From positions 62,001 to 126,000 of the forward strand of contig NZ_JAKRNJ010000002.1 of assembly GCF_022346925.1 (NCBI RefSeq): a stretch of DNA of 64,000 nt, given 5' to 3'. Of the stretch, positions 55,027 through 63,956 are shown piece by piece. How positions within the stretch are numbered: position 1 is the first letter of the stretch; each line of letters begins with the position of its first letter. The stretch is from Microvirga sp. ACRRW (lineage in GTDB: Bacteria > Pseudomonadota > Alphaproteobacteria > Rhizobiales > Beijerinckiaceae). A model generated the notes under the pieces. That model was not told the origin of the DNA and searched no databases. It worked only from the letters and a program-made list of their open reading frames with translations. Made by a program: the position numbers and the translations under genes.

Positions 55027-56144
55027 GGCCTCCCCACGATACGGTCGAGCCAGAAGGAGCAGCCGACCGCCGGGATCGGGCTGTCAGCTCCAAGGTGCTC
55101 CAGCAGCCGGTCATAGCGCCCGCCGCCCACGATAGGCTTACTGTTGCTGCGGTGCGGGTCCTGCACCTCGAAGATGAAGCCCGTGTAGTAGTCGATATTG
55201 CGGGCGAAGGTGGCGGCAAACGAGAAGGCGCTCACATCGAGCCCGCGTGCTGCCATGAAGCCGGTGCGTTCCTCGAAGAGGCCGACGGCCGCGCTCAGGT
55301 CGAGACCCGCATCCCTGGCGAGCAGGCGCACGGCATCGGCCGCCTGATCCGGGTCGCCGGAGATGGTGAGGTAGCGCTCCAGAACCTGCCGGGCCTCGTC
55401 GGAGAGGCCGGTGCGGTTGGCGGCGCGAGCGAGAAACCGCTCGGCGATCTCGCCTGCGCTGCGGCCGCCAACGGTCGCGATGCCAGCAATCGAGAGAATG
55501 TCCTCAACGAAGGCCTTGGCCGCTTGAGGAGCCTGACCCTCGATGGCGGCGAGAAGGCCCGCATGTTCCTGGGAGCCCGGGCCGTCGGTTTCAGTGAGGC
55601 TGGCGAGCCCCTGGCCGGACACGATGGCGCGGATCACGCGGCGCTTGGCGGCTGGCGCGACCCCGAGGGCGTCGATCAATGCGTGGAGAAGGCCCATATC
55701 GCCGAGCTTCACCTGCGGGGCAGGGCCGCCAATGGCCTGAAGGCCCTCAAGAGCGAGGCCGAGGATCTCCGCGTCGGCTGCGGCGGCATCCGACCGGCCT
55801 ATGGACTCAAGGCCCGCCTGGAGGAACTCGCCGCTCTCGTTGGGCCGCATGCGGAAGACCGGGCCACCATAAGAATAGCCGGAGGGCTGGGCTCCGCGAT
55901 GGGAGAGATGCTGAAGGCAGACGGGGATGGTGTATTCGGGCCTGAGGCACAATTCCGTGCCCGAGGCGTCCTGCGTCACGAACATGCGCCGCCGGATATC
56001 CTCGCCCGAAAGGTCGATGAACACGTCCGCCGGCTGCAGAACCTGCGGCTCGACACGCGCATAGCCCTCGCGCTCGAAGAGCGCGACCAGCGCAACAATG
56101 GCATCCGTCTCCGTCACTGGCTTCGCAATCCTTTGATCCGGCAT
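55023..56144 (-). CDS. hisZ: ATP phosphoribosyltransferase regulatory subunit HisZ
   Basis: A 373-aa HisRS-like protein that regulates HisG. Class II synthetase-like motifs survive (GTELCLRPEYTIPVCLQHL, VGGGRYDRLLEHLG), but aminoacylation residues are lost. The longer frame starts with TTG; ATG at 56144 is taken. hisG overlaps its stop. Confidence 0.95.
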   Translation of the reverse strand: MPDQRIAKPVTETDAIVALVALFEREGYARVEPQVLQPADVFIDLSGEDIRRRMFVTQDASGTELCLRPEYTIPVCLQHLSHRGAQPSGYSYGGPVFRMRPNESGEFLQAGLESIGRSDAAAADAEILGLALEGLQAIGGPAPQVKLGDMGLLHALIDALGVAPAAKRRVIRAIVSGQGLASLTETDGPGSQEHAGLLAAIEGQAPQAAKAFVEDILSIAGIATVGGRSAGEIAERFLARAANRTGLSDEARQVLERYLTISGDPDQAADAVRLLARDAGLDLSAAVGLFEERTGFMAARGLDVSAFSFAATFARNIDYYTGFIFEVQDPHRSNSKPIVGGGRYDRLLEHLGADSPIPAVGCSFWLDRIVGRP

Positions 56145-56212
56145 GCTCTCTAGCAATGCCGGGCCAGGAAGGCGAACGTTTTCAGCGGGAAGGGTGAACG
56201 AAGAGGAAGGTA

Positions 56213-56310
56213 GTCATCCCGGGGCCGCAAAGCGGAACCCGGGATCATGTGACGAGAATGGCGCTCAATTCTGCGCACGATCCCGGATCGGCTCCGCCGT
56301 CCGGGATGAC
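56213..56310. repeat. Dispersed palindromic repeat, copy 2
   Basis: A 98-bp copy of the GTCATCCCGG...CCGGGATGAC element between hisZ and the small Lys/Ala-rich gene; the core gagaatggcgctc is nearly the same as in copy 1. Confidence 0.85.
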
Positions 56311-56325
56311 GCCATAGGGCAGGGC

Positions 56326-56760
56326 TCAACCCTTCTGGGCGGTATCGCTCTTGGCCTTTGAGGTCTTGCGCTTGCTGTGGTCGCTGGAGCGGTGAACGTA
56401 TTTCACCTTCTTGGCTTCGCTCTTGCCGCGCTCTTCGCCTTCGCCAGTGAGATTGGCGGGCAGGAAATGGCGGGCTGCTTCCGACACCACATTGGCGACG
56501 GCACCGGCTGCGGTTTGGGTGAGGTCTGCGCCCTGCGAGCCGGCATTAGCGGCGGCAGCGCCGGCTCGCTTGGCCGCGCGGGTCTTGGTGAGGGCGGCAG
56601 CGGCGGCGCCTGCGGCGGCAATCAGCGCATCCGCCAGGATTTCGCGGCCGAGATCCGTGTTGATGAGATCCATCAGGCCCGATTTCTTGGCAGTCTTCGC
56701 CAGTTTCGTGCCCGTGCTCTTCTTGTTGCTCTTCTTCGGTTTGTCCTTGGCCTTGGCCAT
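56326..56760 (-). CDS. Lys/Ala-rich protein of unknown function
   Basis: A 144-aa protein with basic ends (KAKDKPKKSNKKSTGTKLAK; YVHRSSDHSKRKTSKAKSD) around a central Ala-rich helix (EILADALIAAAGAAAAALTK). The composition suggests a nucleic-acid or polyphosphate-binding, histone-like or phasin-like protein, but no family is recognised. AGGAG lies before the ATG, but inside one arm of a perfect 11-bp inverted repeat. An EcfG-like promoter lies upstream. Confidence 0.75.
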   Translation of the reverse strand: MAKAKDKPKKSNKKSTGTKLAKTAKKSGLMDLINTDLGREILADALIAAAGAAAAALTKTRAAKRAGAAAANAGSQGADLTQTAAGAVANVVSEAARHFLPANLTGEGEERGKSEAKKVKYVHRSSDHSKRKTSKAKSDTAQKG

Positions 56761-56762
56761 TG

Positions 56763-56818
56763 TTGTCTCCTGATAGTCAAGCTTCAGGAGACAACCCGGA
56801 AAAATGCATCAGAGTTCC
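56763..56818 (-). promoter_or_regulatory. EcfG-like promoter and SD-overlapping inverted repeat
   Basis: On the minus strand GGAAC (56818-56814) is followed after 17 bases by GGTT (56796-56793), one base off the EcfG core. A perfect 11-bp inverted repeat, TTGTCTCCTGA (plus strand 56763-56773) with TCAGGAGACAA (56784-56794), has the gene's AGGAG in its promoter-distal arm. The repeat overlaps the -10 element, so it is either an operator or a leader hairpin from another start. Confidence 0.5.
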
Positions 56819-56832
56819 AAGCGGCTTTGGCC

Positions 56833-58317
56833 TCAGCCGAAATGCCGCGCCAGAACCTCGCGCACCGCATCCACGATCTTGTCCTCGGCTACCGAGAACT
56901 GGGCGGGGCGGGCGGCTTTCCATTCCTCGTTGGAGGAGATGGCTGCTGCTGCCTTGGCGCCTTCGATCAGATCCTTGATCTCCACTTCGCCGCGTTCGCG
57001 CTCGTTGGAACCTTGGATGATTACGCAGGGGCTCTGGCGGCGATCGGCGTATTTCATCTGCGCCTTCATGCCCGACGAGCCGAGATAAAGCTCGGAGCGG
57101 ATGCCGGCCTGACGAAGGGTCGAGACCATGCGCTGGTAGGCAGCGATCTGGTCCTTGTCCATGACGAGCACCACCACCGGGCCGGGCGTCTGAGAGCCGG
57201 AGACGATGGGGCTTTTGACCATCTGTAGCGCCGAGAGCAGGCGCGAGACGCCGATGGAGAAGCCGGTGGCCGGTACGGGCTCGGAGCGGAAGCGGCCCAC
57301 GAGGCCGTCATAGCGCCCGCCGCCGCCGACCGAGCCGAAACGGACGGGGCGACCGTCCTCGTCCTGCACCTGGAAGGTCAGCTCCGCCTCGTAGACGGGG
57401 CCGGTGTAATATTCGAGGCCGCGCACGACGGAGGGATCGATGGTCACGCGCTCCTCATAACCGGATGAGGCGACGAGCGATGCGATTTCCGCTAACTCAT
57501 CCGCACCCTCAAGACCGCGCTCAGAAGAGCCGACGACCTTGCGGAGAGCCTCGACCGTCGCGGCATTGTCGGCGCCCTTGGCGGCGGTGAAGGCAAGCAC
57601 GCGCTCGATGGCATCCGCCGAGAGTTCCGCACCCTTCGTGAAGTCGCCGCTCTCGTCCTTGCGGCCCGCGCCGAGCAACTGGCTCACGCCCTCGGGGCCG
57701 AGGCGGTCGAGCTTGTCGATGGCGCGCAGCACCGTCAGGCGCTGGCCGGCCTTGTCCTCGCCGCCGAGGCCGATGGCTTCAAGCACGCCGTCGAGAACCT
57801 TGCGGTTGTTGATCTTGATGATGAACTCGCCGCGCTTCAGCCCGAGCTTTTCGAGCGTATCAGCGGCCATCATGCAGATTTCCGCATCCGCCGCGACGGA
57901 GGCGGCGCCCACGGTGTCGGCGTCGAACTGCATGAACTGGCGGAAGCGGCCCGGGCCCGGCTTCTCATTGCGGAACACCCATCCCGCGCGGTAGCTGCGA
58001 TAGGGCTTCGGCAATGCGTCGAAGTTCTCGGCCACGTAGCGGGCGAGCGGCGCGGTCAGGTCATAGCGCAGCGACAGCCACTGCTCGTCATCGTCCTGGA
58101 AGGAGAACACGCCCTCGTTGGGGCGGTCCTGATCGGGCAGGAACTTGCCGAGCGAGTCCGTGTACTCGACGAAGGGCGTCTCGACGCCCTCGAAGCCGTA
58201 AAGCTCATAGGACCCGCGGATCGCGGCGAGCATGCGCTCGGTAGCCGCGAGATCGGCGGGGGTGCGGTCGGCAAAGCCGCGCGGCGCGCGAGCCTTGATC
58301 TTGTCGGCCTTGGACAT
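56833..58317 (-). CDS. hisS: Histidyl-tRNA synthetase, alphaproteobacterial type
   Basis: A 494-aa class II synthetase. Motif 2 is [20 protein letters not shown] (canonical FRHERPQKGRYRQFHQ), the HisA signature is [16 protein letters not shown], motif 3 is [14 protein letters not shown] after [12 protein letters not shown]. The altered motif 2 matches the divergent HisRS group that charges tRNA-His lacking G-1, which is encoded at 2.08 kb. It precedes the small gene, hisZ and hisG on the same strand. Confidence 0.96.
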   Translation of the reverse strand: MSKADKIKARAPRGFADRTPADLAATERMLAAIRGSYELYGFEGVETPFVEYTDSLGKFLPDQDRPNEGVFSFQDDDEQWLSLRYDLTAPLARYVAENFDALPKPYRSYRAGWVFRNEKPGPGRFRQFMQFDADTVGAASVAADAEICMMAADTLEKLGLKRGEFIIKINNRKVLDGVLEAIGLGGEDKAGQRLTVLRAIDKLDRLGPEGVSQLLGAGRKDESGDFTKGAELSADAIERVLAFTAAKGADNAATVEALRKVVGSSERGLEGADELAEIASLVASSGYEERVTIDPSVVRGLEYYTGPVYEAELTFQVQDEDGRPVRFGSVGGGGRYDGLVGRFRSEPVPATGFSIGVSRLLSALQMVKSPIVSGSQTPGPVVVLVMDKDQIAAYQRMVSTLRQAGIRSELYLGSSGMKAQMKYADRRQSPCVIIQGSNERERGEVEIKDLIEGAKAAAAISSNEEWKAARPAQFSVAEDKIVDAVREVLARHFG

Positions 58318-58416
58318 GGTGGAAACAGCAGCCGTTATCAGGAGAAGGATGTGCTGCGGTCCTACCCCGTGAGCGCCGGGGGGGCAAGGGTTGTTGAGAT
58401 TTCCGCCACAATCGCT

Positions 58417-58517
58417 GTCATCCCGGACGAAGCAGAGCGTAGATCCGGGATCGCGAGACGAGAATTTTGCCTTGTTCTGAAGACGATCCCGGATCGGCTC
58501 ACGCCGTCCGGGATGAC
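58417..58517. repeat. Dispersed palindromic repeat, copy 3
   Basis: A 101-bp copy running GTCATCCCGGACG to CCGGGATGAC between hisS and the aminotransferase gene; the central part differs most from copies 1, 2 and 4. Confidence 0.85.
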
Positions 58518-58533
58518 GTTTTTGGTATGGGGC

Positions 58534-59880
58534 TTAAGCCACTGCCTTGATCACCTTGGCGAGCTTATCGACGATTTCGCCGATCTGGTCTTCGGTGACG
58601 ATGAGGGGCGGGGAGAGGGCGATGGTGTCGCCGGTGATGCGCATCATCAGGCCGTGCTCGTGGAAGCCGCGATCCATGGCCTCGAAGGCGCGGGCGCCCA
58701 CCGCATCGGGGCGCGAGGCGAGGTCGATGGCGCCGACGAGGCCGATGCTGCGGATGTCGAGGACGTTGGGCAGGCCCTTGAGCGAGTGGATCGCATCGGC
58801 CCAGACCGGCTCAAGCGTCTTGGCACGCTCGAACAGCTTCTCGTCGCGGTAGATGTCCTGGGCGGCGAGAGCGGCGGCGCAGGCGAGCGGGTGGCCGGAA
58901 TAGGTGTAGCCGTGAAACAGCTCGATCATGTTCTCCGGCCCCTTCATGAAGGCATCGTAGATGCCCTGGCGCACGAGGACGCCGCCCATGGGAACCGTGC
59001 CGGAATTCACGCCCTTGGCGAAGGTGATCATGTCGGGGATCACGCCGTAGCGCTCGGCGGCAAAGGCGGTGCCGAGGCGGCCGAAGCCGGTGATGACCTC
59101 GTCAAAGATGAGCAGGATGCCGTACTTGTCGCAGATCTCGCGCAGGCGCTTGAGATAGCCCTTCGGCGCGGGCAGCACGCCGGTCGAGCCAGGCATGGGC
59201 TCCACGATCACGGCGGCGATGGTGGAGGCATCGTGCAGCGCCACGATGCGCTCGAGCTCGTCGGCCAGATGCGCGCCCCATTCGGGCTCGCCCTTGGTGA
59301 AGGCCTGCTGCTCGCGGTTATAGGTGTGGGGCAGGTGGTCGACGCCCGCCAGCAGCGAGCCGAAGAACTGGCGGTTCTTCACGATGCCGCCGACCGAGAT
59401 GCCGCCGAAGCCGACGCCGTGATAGCCGCGCTCGCGGCCGATCAGGCGCGTCCGGCTACCCTGGCCCTTCACGTTCCAATAGGCGAGGGCGACCTTGAGA
59501 GCCGTGTCCACCGCCTCGGAGCCCGAGTTGCAGAAGAAGACATGGTTCAGATCACCCGGCGCGAGCTGGGCGATGCGAGAGGCAATGGCGAAGCCGCCTG
59601 CATGGCCGAACTGGAAGGCGGGGGAATAATCGAGTTCCTGCGCCTGTGCCTGAATGGCGGCGGTGATCTCGTCGCGGTTATGGCCGGCATTGCAGCACCA
59701 AAGGCCTGCCGCACCGTCGATCACGGCCTTACCGTCGGGGGTGTAATAATACATGTCCTTGGCGCGGGCGATCATGCGCGGGCGCTGCTTGAACGACCGG
59801 TTGGCCGTGAACGGAAGCCACCAGGCGTCCAGATCGTTTGGTGATGAAATGTCGTTGGCGGCCCGAGACTGAGCTGTCAT
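58534..59880 (-). CDS. Class III aminotransferase (omega-amino acid--pyruvate type)
   Basis: A 448-aa PLP enzyme. The PLP lysine lies in TFAKGVNSG, and FFCNSGSEAVDTALKVALAY plus LLIFDEVITGFGRLG are the class signature. Similarity is to beta-alanine/taurine:pyruvate transaminases; the true amine donor is uncertain. It is a single gene. Confidence 0.93.
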   Translation of the reverse strand: MTAQSRAANDISSPNDLDAWWLPFTANRSFKQRPRMIARAKDMYYYTPDGKAVIDGAAGLWCCNAGHNRDEITAAIQAQAQELDYSPAFQFGHAGGFAIASRIAQLAPGDLNHVFFCNSGSEAVDTALKVALAYWNVKGQGSRTRLIGRERGYHGVGFGGISVGGIVKNRQFFGSLLAGVDHLPHTYNREQQAFTKGEPEWGAHLADELERIVALHDASTIAAVIVEPMPGSTGVLPAPKGYLKRLREICDKYGILLIFDEVITGFGRLGTAFAAERYGVIPDMITFAKGVNSGTVPMGGVLVRQGIYDAFMKGPENMIELFHGYTYSGHPLACAAALAAQDIYRDEKLFERAKTLEPVWADAIHSLKGLPNVLDIRSIGLVGAIDLASRPDAVGARAFEAMDRGFHEHGLMMRITGDTIALSPPLIVTEDQIGEIVDKLAKVIKAVA

Positions 59881-59980
59881 TTTATTCCCCGGAAATGGCT
59901 GGCGTGGCGGAGCCTATCAGCCGTTTCCGAAAGCCGCAAAGGAACTTTGGGCGAGAGGCATATGTGGCGCAAGCCACGCA

Positions 59981-60202
59981 TCAGCCCGTCATGGCATGAG
60001 CCTCATAGCCCGCCGCATCGAGCGCGCGGGCCACCTCCACACTCTGCGCCTGGGTGACCACATGCACGCGGCCATGCTCCAAATCCACATCGACCTGGGC
60101 GCCGGGATCGAGGCGCTGGATCGCCTTGGTGACCGCGTTCACGCAGCCCTGGCAGGTCATGCCGTCCACCTGCATCAGCAGGTCCTTGCGAGGTTCTTCC
60201 AT
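59981..60202 (-). CDS. Heavy-metal-associated (HMA) domain protein, CopZ-like
   Basis: A 73-aa cytosolic metallochaperone with the CxxC motif GMTCQGCVNAV near residue 15, in a beta-alpha-beta-beta-alpha-beta fold. It likely carries Cu+ to a P-type ATPase encoded elsewhere. AAAGGA precedes the ATG at 60202; the longer frame is not used. Confidence 0.92.
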   Translation of the reverse strand: MEEPRKDLLMQVDGMTCQGCVNAVTKAIQRLDPGAQVDVDLEHGRVHVVTQAQSVEVARALDAAGYEAHAMTG

Positions 60203-60359
60203 CGGCGGGTCCTTTCGAAACTGTGCGCTTCCGGCCACAGGCAGGCGGTAAAGCTGTCGATTGTTGCAATGCAACGCTTGTGGCCTGAGTCCCTCACGTT
60301 ACAACATCGTTACATTACTGATTCGCATATTTGGCCAAGCCAGGGGAGCGGGGGCACCC

Positions 60360-61712
60360 ATGGTGACCGATAAGGTTCACATCGATAAGGAGCTGAGGAC
60401 GAAATTGTTCGCCCTTGCGCTCGCAACACTTGCCATGACAGGGGCTGCCATCGGCTTTTTGCCGGGTGTAGTCGTTCTGCCGCTCGTTACCTTCCTGGGC
60501 GTTGCGGCTTCCGCAGGCCTGGTCCTGACCTGGAAGAAGGCCGAGGAGGCTAACCTGAACGCGCAACTGGCGCGGGCGGATCTGGCCGATGTGAATGAGC
60601 GGCTCTCCAGGCTCGAGCAGCTCCTGCAAACAAACCCCGCGACCACGCCTGCCATGCGCACGACCATGGCCGAGGTTACGGGAACGGTCGGCTTGCTCGG
60701 CGGTGTCGTGCGCGAGCTGGCGAAGAATGTCGCTACCCAGAACCGCGACGTGGCCGAGTTGAAGGGACGCCTGACAACCGCTCCGAAGAGCGAGGATACG
60801 CCGCAGAAGGTTGCTCCCGTCATGCTGCCGCAGACCGCCGCTCCTGCTGCGAGCCGTCCTGCCCAGCCGCCCGCGCCCCGCAGGGCGGAGGAAGAGATCC
60901 GCCGTATGCGGCTGATCATGCAGGCATTCGAGGCCGACAGCATCGAGTTGCACCTCCAGCCCATCGTGTCGCTGCCCCAGCGCAAGATCCGTTTCTACGA
61001 GGCACTGGCGCGCCTGCGCCTTGCTGACGGCACCTTACTCGGACCTTCCGAATTCCTCGGCGCCCTGGAGCGCCTCGGCCGCGCGCCGGAATTCGACCGC
61101 CGCGTTCTCAACCGCGCCATGGCCGTGGCCTATCATCTTATCACCAAGGGCAGCGAAGCTATTGTGGGCGTGAACCTGACGCCGCATTCGGTCCGCGAGC
61201 CGGGCTTCCTCTGGTCGCTCACCGGCCTCATGGACGCAGCACCCGAGACGCTCGGCAAGGTCGTGCTTGAATTCCCGCAGGAATGCTGGCGCGAACTCGA
61301 TGCCGATGGGAAGGAGGCTCTCTCCGTCCTGCGCGACAAGGGCGTGCCGCTCTCCCTCGATACCGCGACCGACCTTCGCTTCGACGCCCGCGAGCTTGCC
61401 GATCTCGGCGTGCGTTTCGTGAAGCTGCCAGCCGAGCTTCTGGTCGCCGCCGGCCAGGACGAGGACCATCATTTGAGCCCGGAACTCGGCGTGCGCGATT
61501 TCGCCTCGGCCCTGCGCCGCGAAGGCATCAGGCTTGTGGCCGAGCATGTAGAGCGCGAGGAGATGGTGCCGGTGCTCGCCGAGATCGGCGTGCCCTTGGC
61601 GCAAGGCTTTGTCTTTGCCGCGCCCCGTGCGGTCAAGGCCGAGGTTCTGGGGAGCGCTTCTCAGGCATCCGCTGCCGAAGGTTCGCAGCCGCTTCTGCGA
61701 CGCGCCGGCTGA
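60360..61712 (+). CDS. Membrane-anchored degenerate EAL-domain protein
   Basis: A 450-aa protein: two transmembrane segments at about 15-60, a coiled-coil/linker (75-190) and an EAL-like domain from about 205 to 425. The start (Glu214-Ala-Leu in YEALARLR) is kept, but DDFGTGYSS is replaced by DTATDLRFD, removing the second metal-binding Asp and loop 6, and xTE becomes PQ in LEFPQE. It is probably not a c-di-GMP phosphodiesterase but a binding or scaffold protein. The start with GGGGG upstream is preferred. Confidence 0.85.
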   Translation: MVTDKVHIDKELRTKLFALALATLAMTGAAIGFLPGVVVLPLVTFLGVAASAGLVLTWKKAEEANLNAQLARADLADVNERLSRLEQLLQTNPATTPAMRTTMAEVTGTVGLLGGVVRELAKNVATQNRDVAELKGRLTTAPKSEDTPQKVAPVMLPQTAAPAASRPAQPPAPRRAEEEIRRMRLIMQAFEADSIELHLQPIVSLPQRKIRFYEALARLRLADGTLLGPSEFLGALERLGRAPEFDRRVLNRAMAVAYHLITKGSEAIVGVNLTPHSVREPGFLWSLTGLMDAAPETLGKVVLEFPQECWRELDADGKEALSVLRDKGVPLSLDTATDLRFDARELADLGVRFVKLPAELLVAAGQDEDHHLSPELGVRDFASALRREGIRLVAEHVEREEMVPVLAEIGVPLAQGFVFAAPRAVKAEVLGSASQASAAEGSQPLLRRAG

Positions 61713-61835
61713 TCGGGCCGGTTGACTTAAGCGCCGTGAGGGCCTACCCGCCCGGTTCCATCCCTGGAGATGGCTTGCCGCATTTTTCGTCGGCAAACCG
61801 GGTCCACTTTGCCGAAAATGCTCTTGCGAGATCCT

Positions 61836-62711
61836 ATGACAGCCTCTTCCCGTCCCGCTCTCGTCGAGGGCCTGAAGCCTCTTGCCGAGAATTACGACCT
61901 CATCCTGTGCGACGTCTGGGGCGTGCTGCACAACGGCGTGAAGGCTTATGAGGCGGCGGGCGAGGCGCTGACGCGCTTTCGTGAGAAGGGCGGTCGGGTC
62001 GTCCTCGTGTCCAACGCGCCGCGCCCCGGCGCATCGGTCGGTACGCAGCTCGACGGCTTCAAGGTTCCGCGCACGGCCTACGATGCCATCGTCACCTCGG
62101 GCGACCTGACGCGGCTTGCCATCGAGGAGCGGCTCGACAAGGTGGTGAACCATATCGGCCCGCCGCGCGACATGCCGATCTATAATGGTCTCGACGTGCG
62201 CTTCGGCTCCATCGCGGAGGCGGATTACGTGGTCTGCTCCGGCTTTGACGACGATGAGAACGAGACGGTCGAAAACTACCGCGAGCGGCTCGAGGCCATG
62301 CTGCGGCGCGACCTTCTGATGGTCTGCGCCAATCCCGATCTCATCGTGGAGCGAGGCCACATGATCCTGCCCTGCGCGGGCGCGCTGGGTCTCGCTTACG
62401 AGGAGATGGGCGGCAGGGTGTTCTATGCGGGCAAGCCGCATGCGCCGGTCTACGATAAGGCGCTCACTGTTGCGGCGAAGCTGACAGGCCGCGCCGTTCC
62501 GAAGGAGCGCGTGCTGGCGGTGGGTGATGCGATCCGCACCGACATAGCGGGGGCGGTCGGTTTCGGCATCGACGCTCTCATGATCGCGCGCGGTATCCAC
62601 GCGGAGGAGCTTGGCCTTCACAAGGGCGATCTCGTCTCCGATCACGTGCAGGATTGGGTCGACCGCCAGCCCGTGATGCCGACCGCCATCACGGATGTGC
62701 TGTCCTGGTGA
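61836..62711 (+). CDS. TIGR01459-family HAD-type hydrolase
   Basis: A 291-aa HAD class IIA phosphatase. The nucleophile Asp is in LILCDVWGVLHNGV and the later motifs are VVLVSNAPRPG, YAGKPHAPVYDKAL and VLAVGDAIRTDIAGAVGFG. The usual second Asp in DxD is Trp, as in the family. The gene is commonly found next to ribF in alphaproteobacteria, which it is here. The substrate is unknown. The ATG at 61836 lacks a strong ribosome-binding site. Confidence 0.9.
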   Translation: MTASSRPALVEGLKPLAENYDLILCDVWGVLHNGVKAYEAAGEALTRFREKGGRVVLVSNAPRPGASVGTQLDGFKVPRTAYDAIVTSGDLTRLAIEERLDKVVNHIGPPRDMPIYNGLDVRFGSIAEADYVVCSGFDDDENETVENYRERLEAMLRRDLLMVCANPDLIVERGHMILPCAGALGLAYEEMGGRVFYAGKPHAPVYDKALTVAAKLTGRAVPKERVLAVGDAIRTDIAGAVGFGIDALMIARGIHAEELGLHKGDLVSDHVQDWVDRQPVMPTAITDVLSW

Positions 62712-62720
62712 AGCACAGGT

Positions 62721-62818
62721 GTCATCCCCGGCGGCCCGTAGGGCCGGGAAGGGGATCCACGACTGGGTGCAGCGCTATGGATTCCCTTCCCCTCCGCTGC
62801 GCTCCGGCCGGGAATGAC
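62721..62818. repeat. Second type of palindromic repeat
   Basis: A 98-bp element beginning GTCATCCCCGGCGGCC and ending GGCCGGGAATGAC, with arms GGATCC.../GGATTCC and a centre ccacgactgggtgcag. It differs in sequence from the four other copies but has the same outline. Confidence 0.75.
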
Positions 62819-62875
62819 ATCCTGTCCATTATGGCCTCCCTTGACCCTGCCGCCGGTTGAGGTAGAGACCCGGTC

Positions 62876-63847
62876 ATGCCTTCCGACAAGCCTCTTTACT
62901 CGGTCTCATCCTCCTTTGCGGTCTGCCGCGATGGAGAGCCTGTGCCTGAGAGCCTGAAGGGGGCCGTCGCCGCCATCGGCAATTTCGACGGCGTGCATCG
63001 CGGGCACCGCCATCTCATCGACATGGCGATCAAGTCCGGCAAGCCCGCCGCCGTGCTCACCTTCGAGCCGCATCCGCGCAGTTTCTTTCAAGCAGACAAG
63101 CCGCTGTTTCGCATCACGCCGGAGCCGGTGAAGCTCGAGATTTTCGCGCGGCTCGGTCTCGCCGGCGTTTTCGTGCGGCGTTTCGATCAGTCGCTGGCAT
63201 CATGCGACGCGGAAGCGTTCGTGAGACTTCTTGCGCATGAGCTTGAGCTCTCCGGCGTCGTGATCGGCCACGATTTCCATTTCGGCCGCGGGCGCGAGGG
63301 CAATCCGGAACGCATGCGCGAATTGTGCGACAGGTTCGGGCTCGAATGCCTGATCGCTCCCGCGATTGTCGAAGGTTCGCAACCTGTTTCCTCCAGCGCC
63401 ATTCGCGCGGCCTTGGAAGCTGGCGACATTGCCACCGCCAACAAGCTCCTCGGTTATCGCTGGTTCGTTCGAGCAGACGTGCGCCACGGCGACAAGCGCG
63501 GGCGGGAGCTGGGCTATCCCACGGCGAATATGCGTCTGCCCGACGATTGCCGCCTGCGGCACGGCATCTATGCGGTGCGCGCTTCCGTGGATGGAAAACC
63601 CGTCGATGGCGTCGCCAGCTTCGGCCGTCGCCCGACCTTCGACAACGGCGCGCCGTTGCTCGAAACCCACCTGTTCGATTTCAAAGGCGATCTCTACGGG
63701 AAGGTTCTCGACGTGGAGTTCATCGGCTGGATTCGGGGCGAAGAGCGCTTCGACGGGATTGGGGCGCTCATCGCGCAGATGGACCGGGATTCGGAGGAGG
63801 CCAAGCGGATGCTGAAGGCTGACCGAACCCCGTCGATGATCGGCTAG
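62876..63847 (+). CDS. ribF: Bifunctional riboflavin kinase/FAD synthetase
   Basis: A 323-aa enzyme making FMN and FAD from riboflavin. The nucleotidyltransferase half has IGNFDGVHRGHRHLI and HDFHFGRGREGN; the ISSSxIR loop is VSSSAIRAALEAGD. The kinase half starts at GYRWFVRADVRHGDKRGREL and has GYPTANM. The HAD gene is upstream. No FMN riboswitch was found before it. Confidence 0.97.
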   Translation: MPSDKPLYSVSSSFAVCRDGEPVPESLKGAVAAIGNFDGVHRGHRHLIDMAIKSGKPAAVLTFEPHPRSFFQADKPLFRITPEPVKLEIFARLGLAGVFVRRFDQSLASCDAEAFVRLLAHELELSGVVIGHDFHFGRGREGNPERMRELCDRFGLECLIAPAIVEGSQPVSSSAIRAALEAGDIATANKLLGYRWFVRADVRHGDKRGRELGYPTANMRLPDDCRLRHGIYAVRASVDGKPVDGVASFGRRPTFDNGAPLLETHLFDFKGDLYGKVLDVEFIGWIRGEERFDGIGALIAQMDRDSEEAKRMLKADRTPSMIG

Positions 63848-63856
63848 AATTGGAGC

Positions 63857-63956
63857 GTCATCCCGGACGGCGAAGCCGATCCGGGATCGTTGGACGAGAA
63901 TGGCGCTCTATTCTGAAAACGATCCCGGATCTCCGCTACGCTACGTCCGGGATGAC
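63857..63956. repeat. Dispersed palindromic repeat, copy 4
   Basis: A 100-bp copy (GTCATCCCGGACGGCG to CCGGGATGAC) just after ribF. The remaining 44 bases of the window show no gene. Confidence 0.85.

Noticed and set aside
62819..62875. FMN riboswitch before ribF
   Set aside because: The gap is about 57 bp, too short for the aptamer, and the conserved FMN-element bases are absent.
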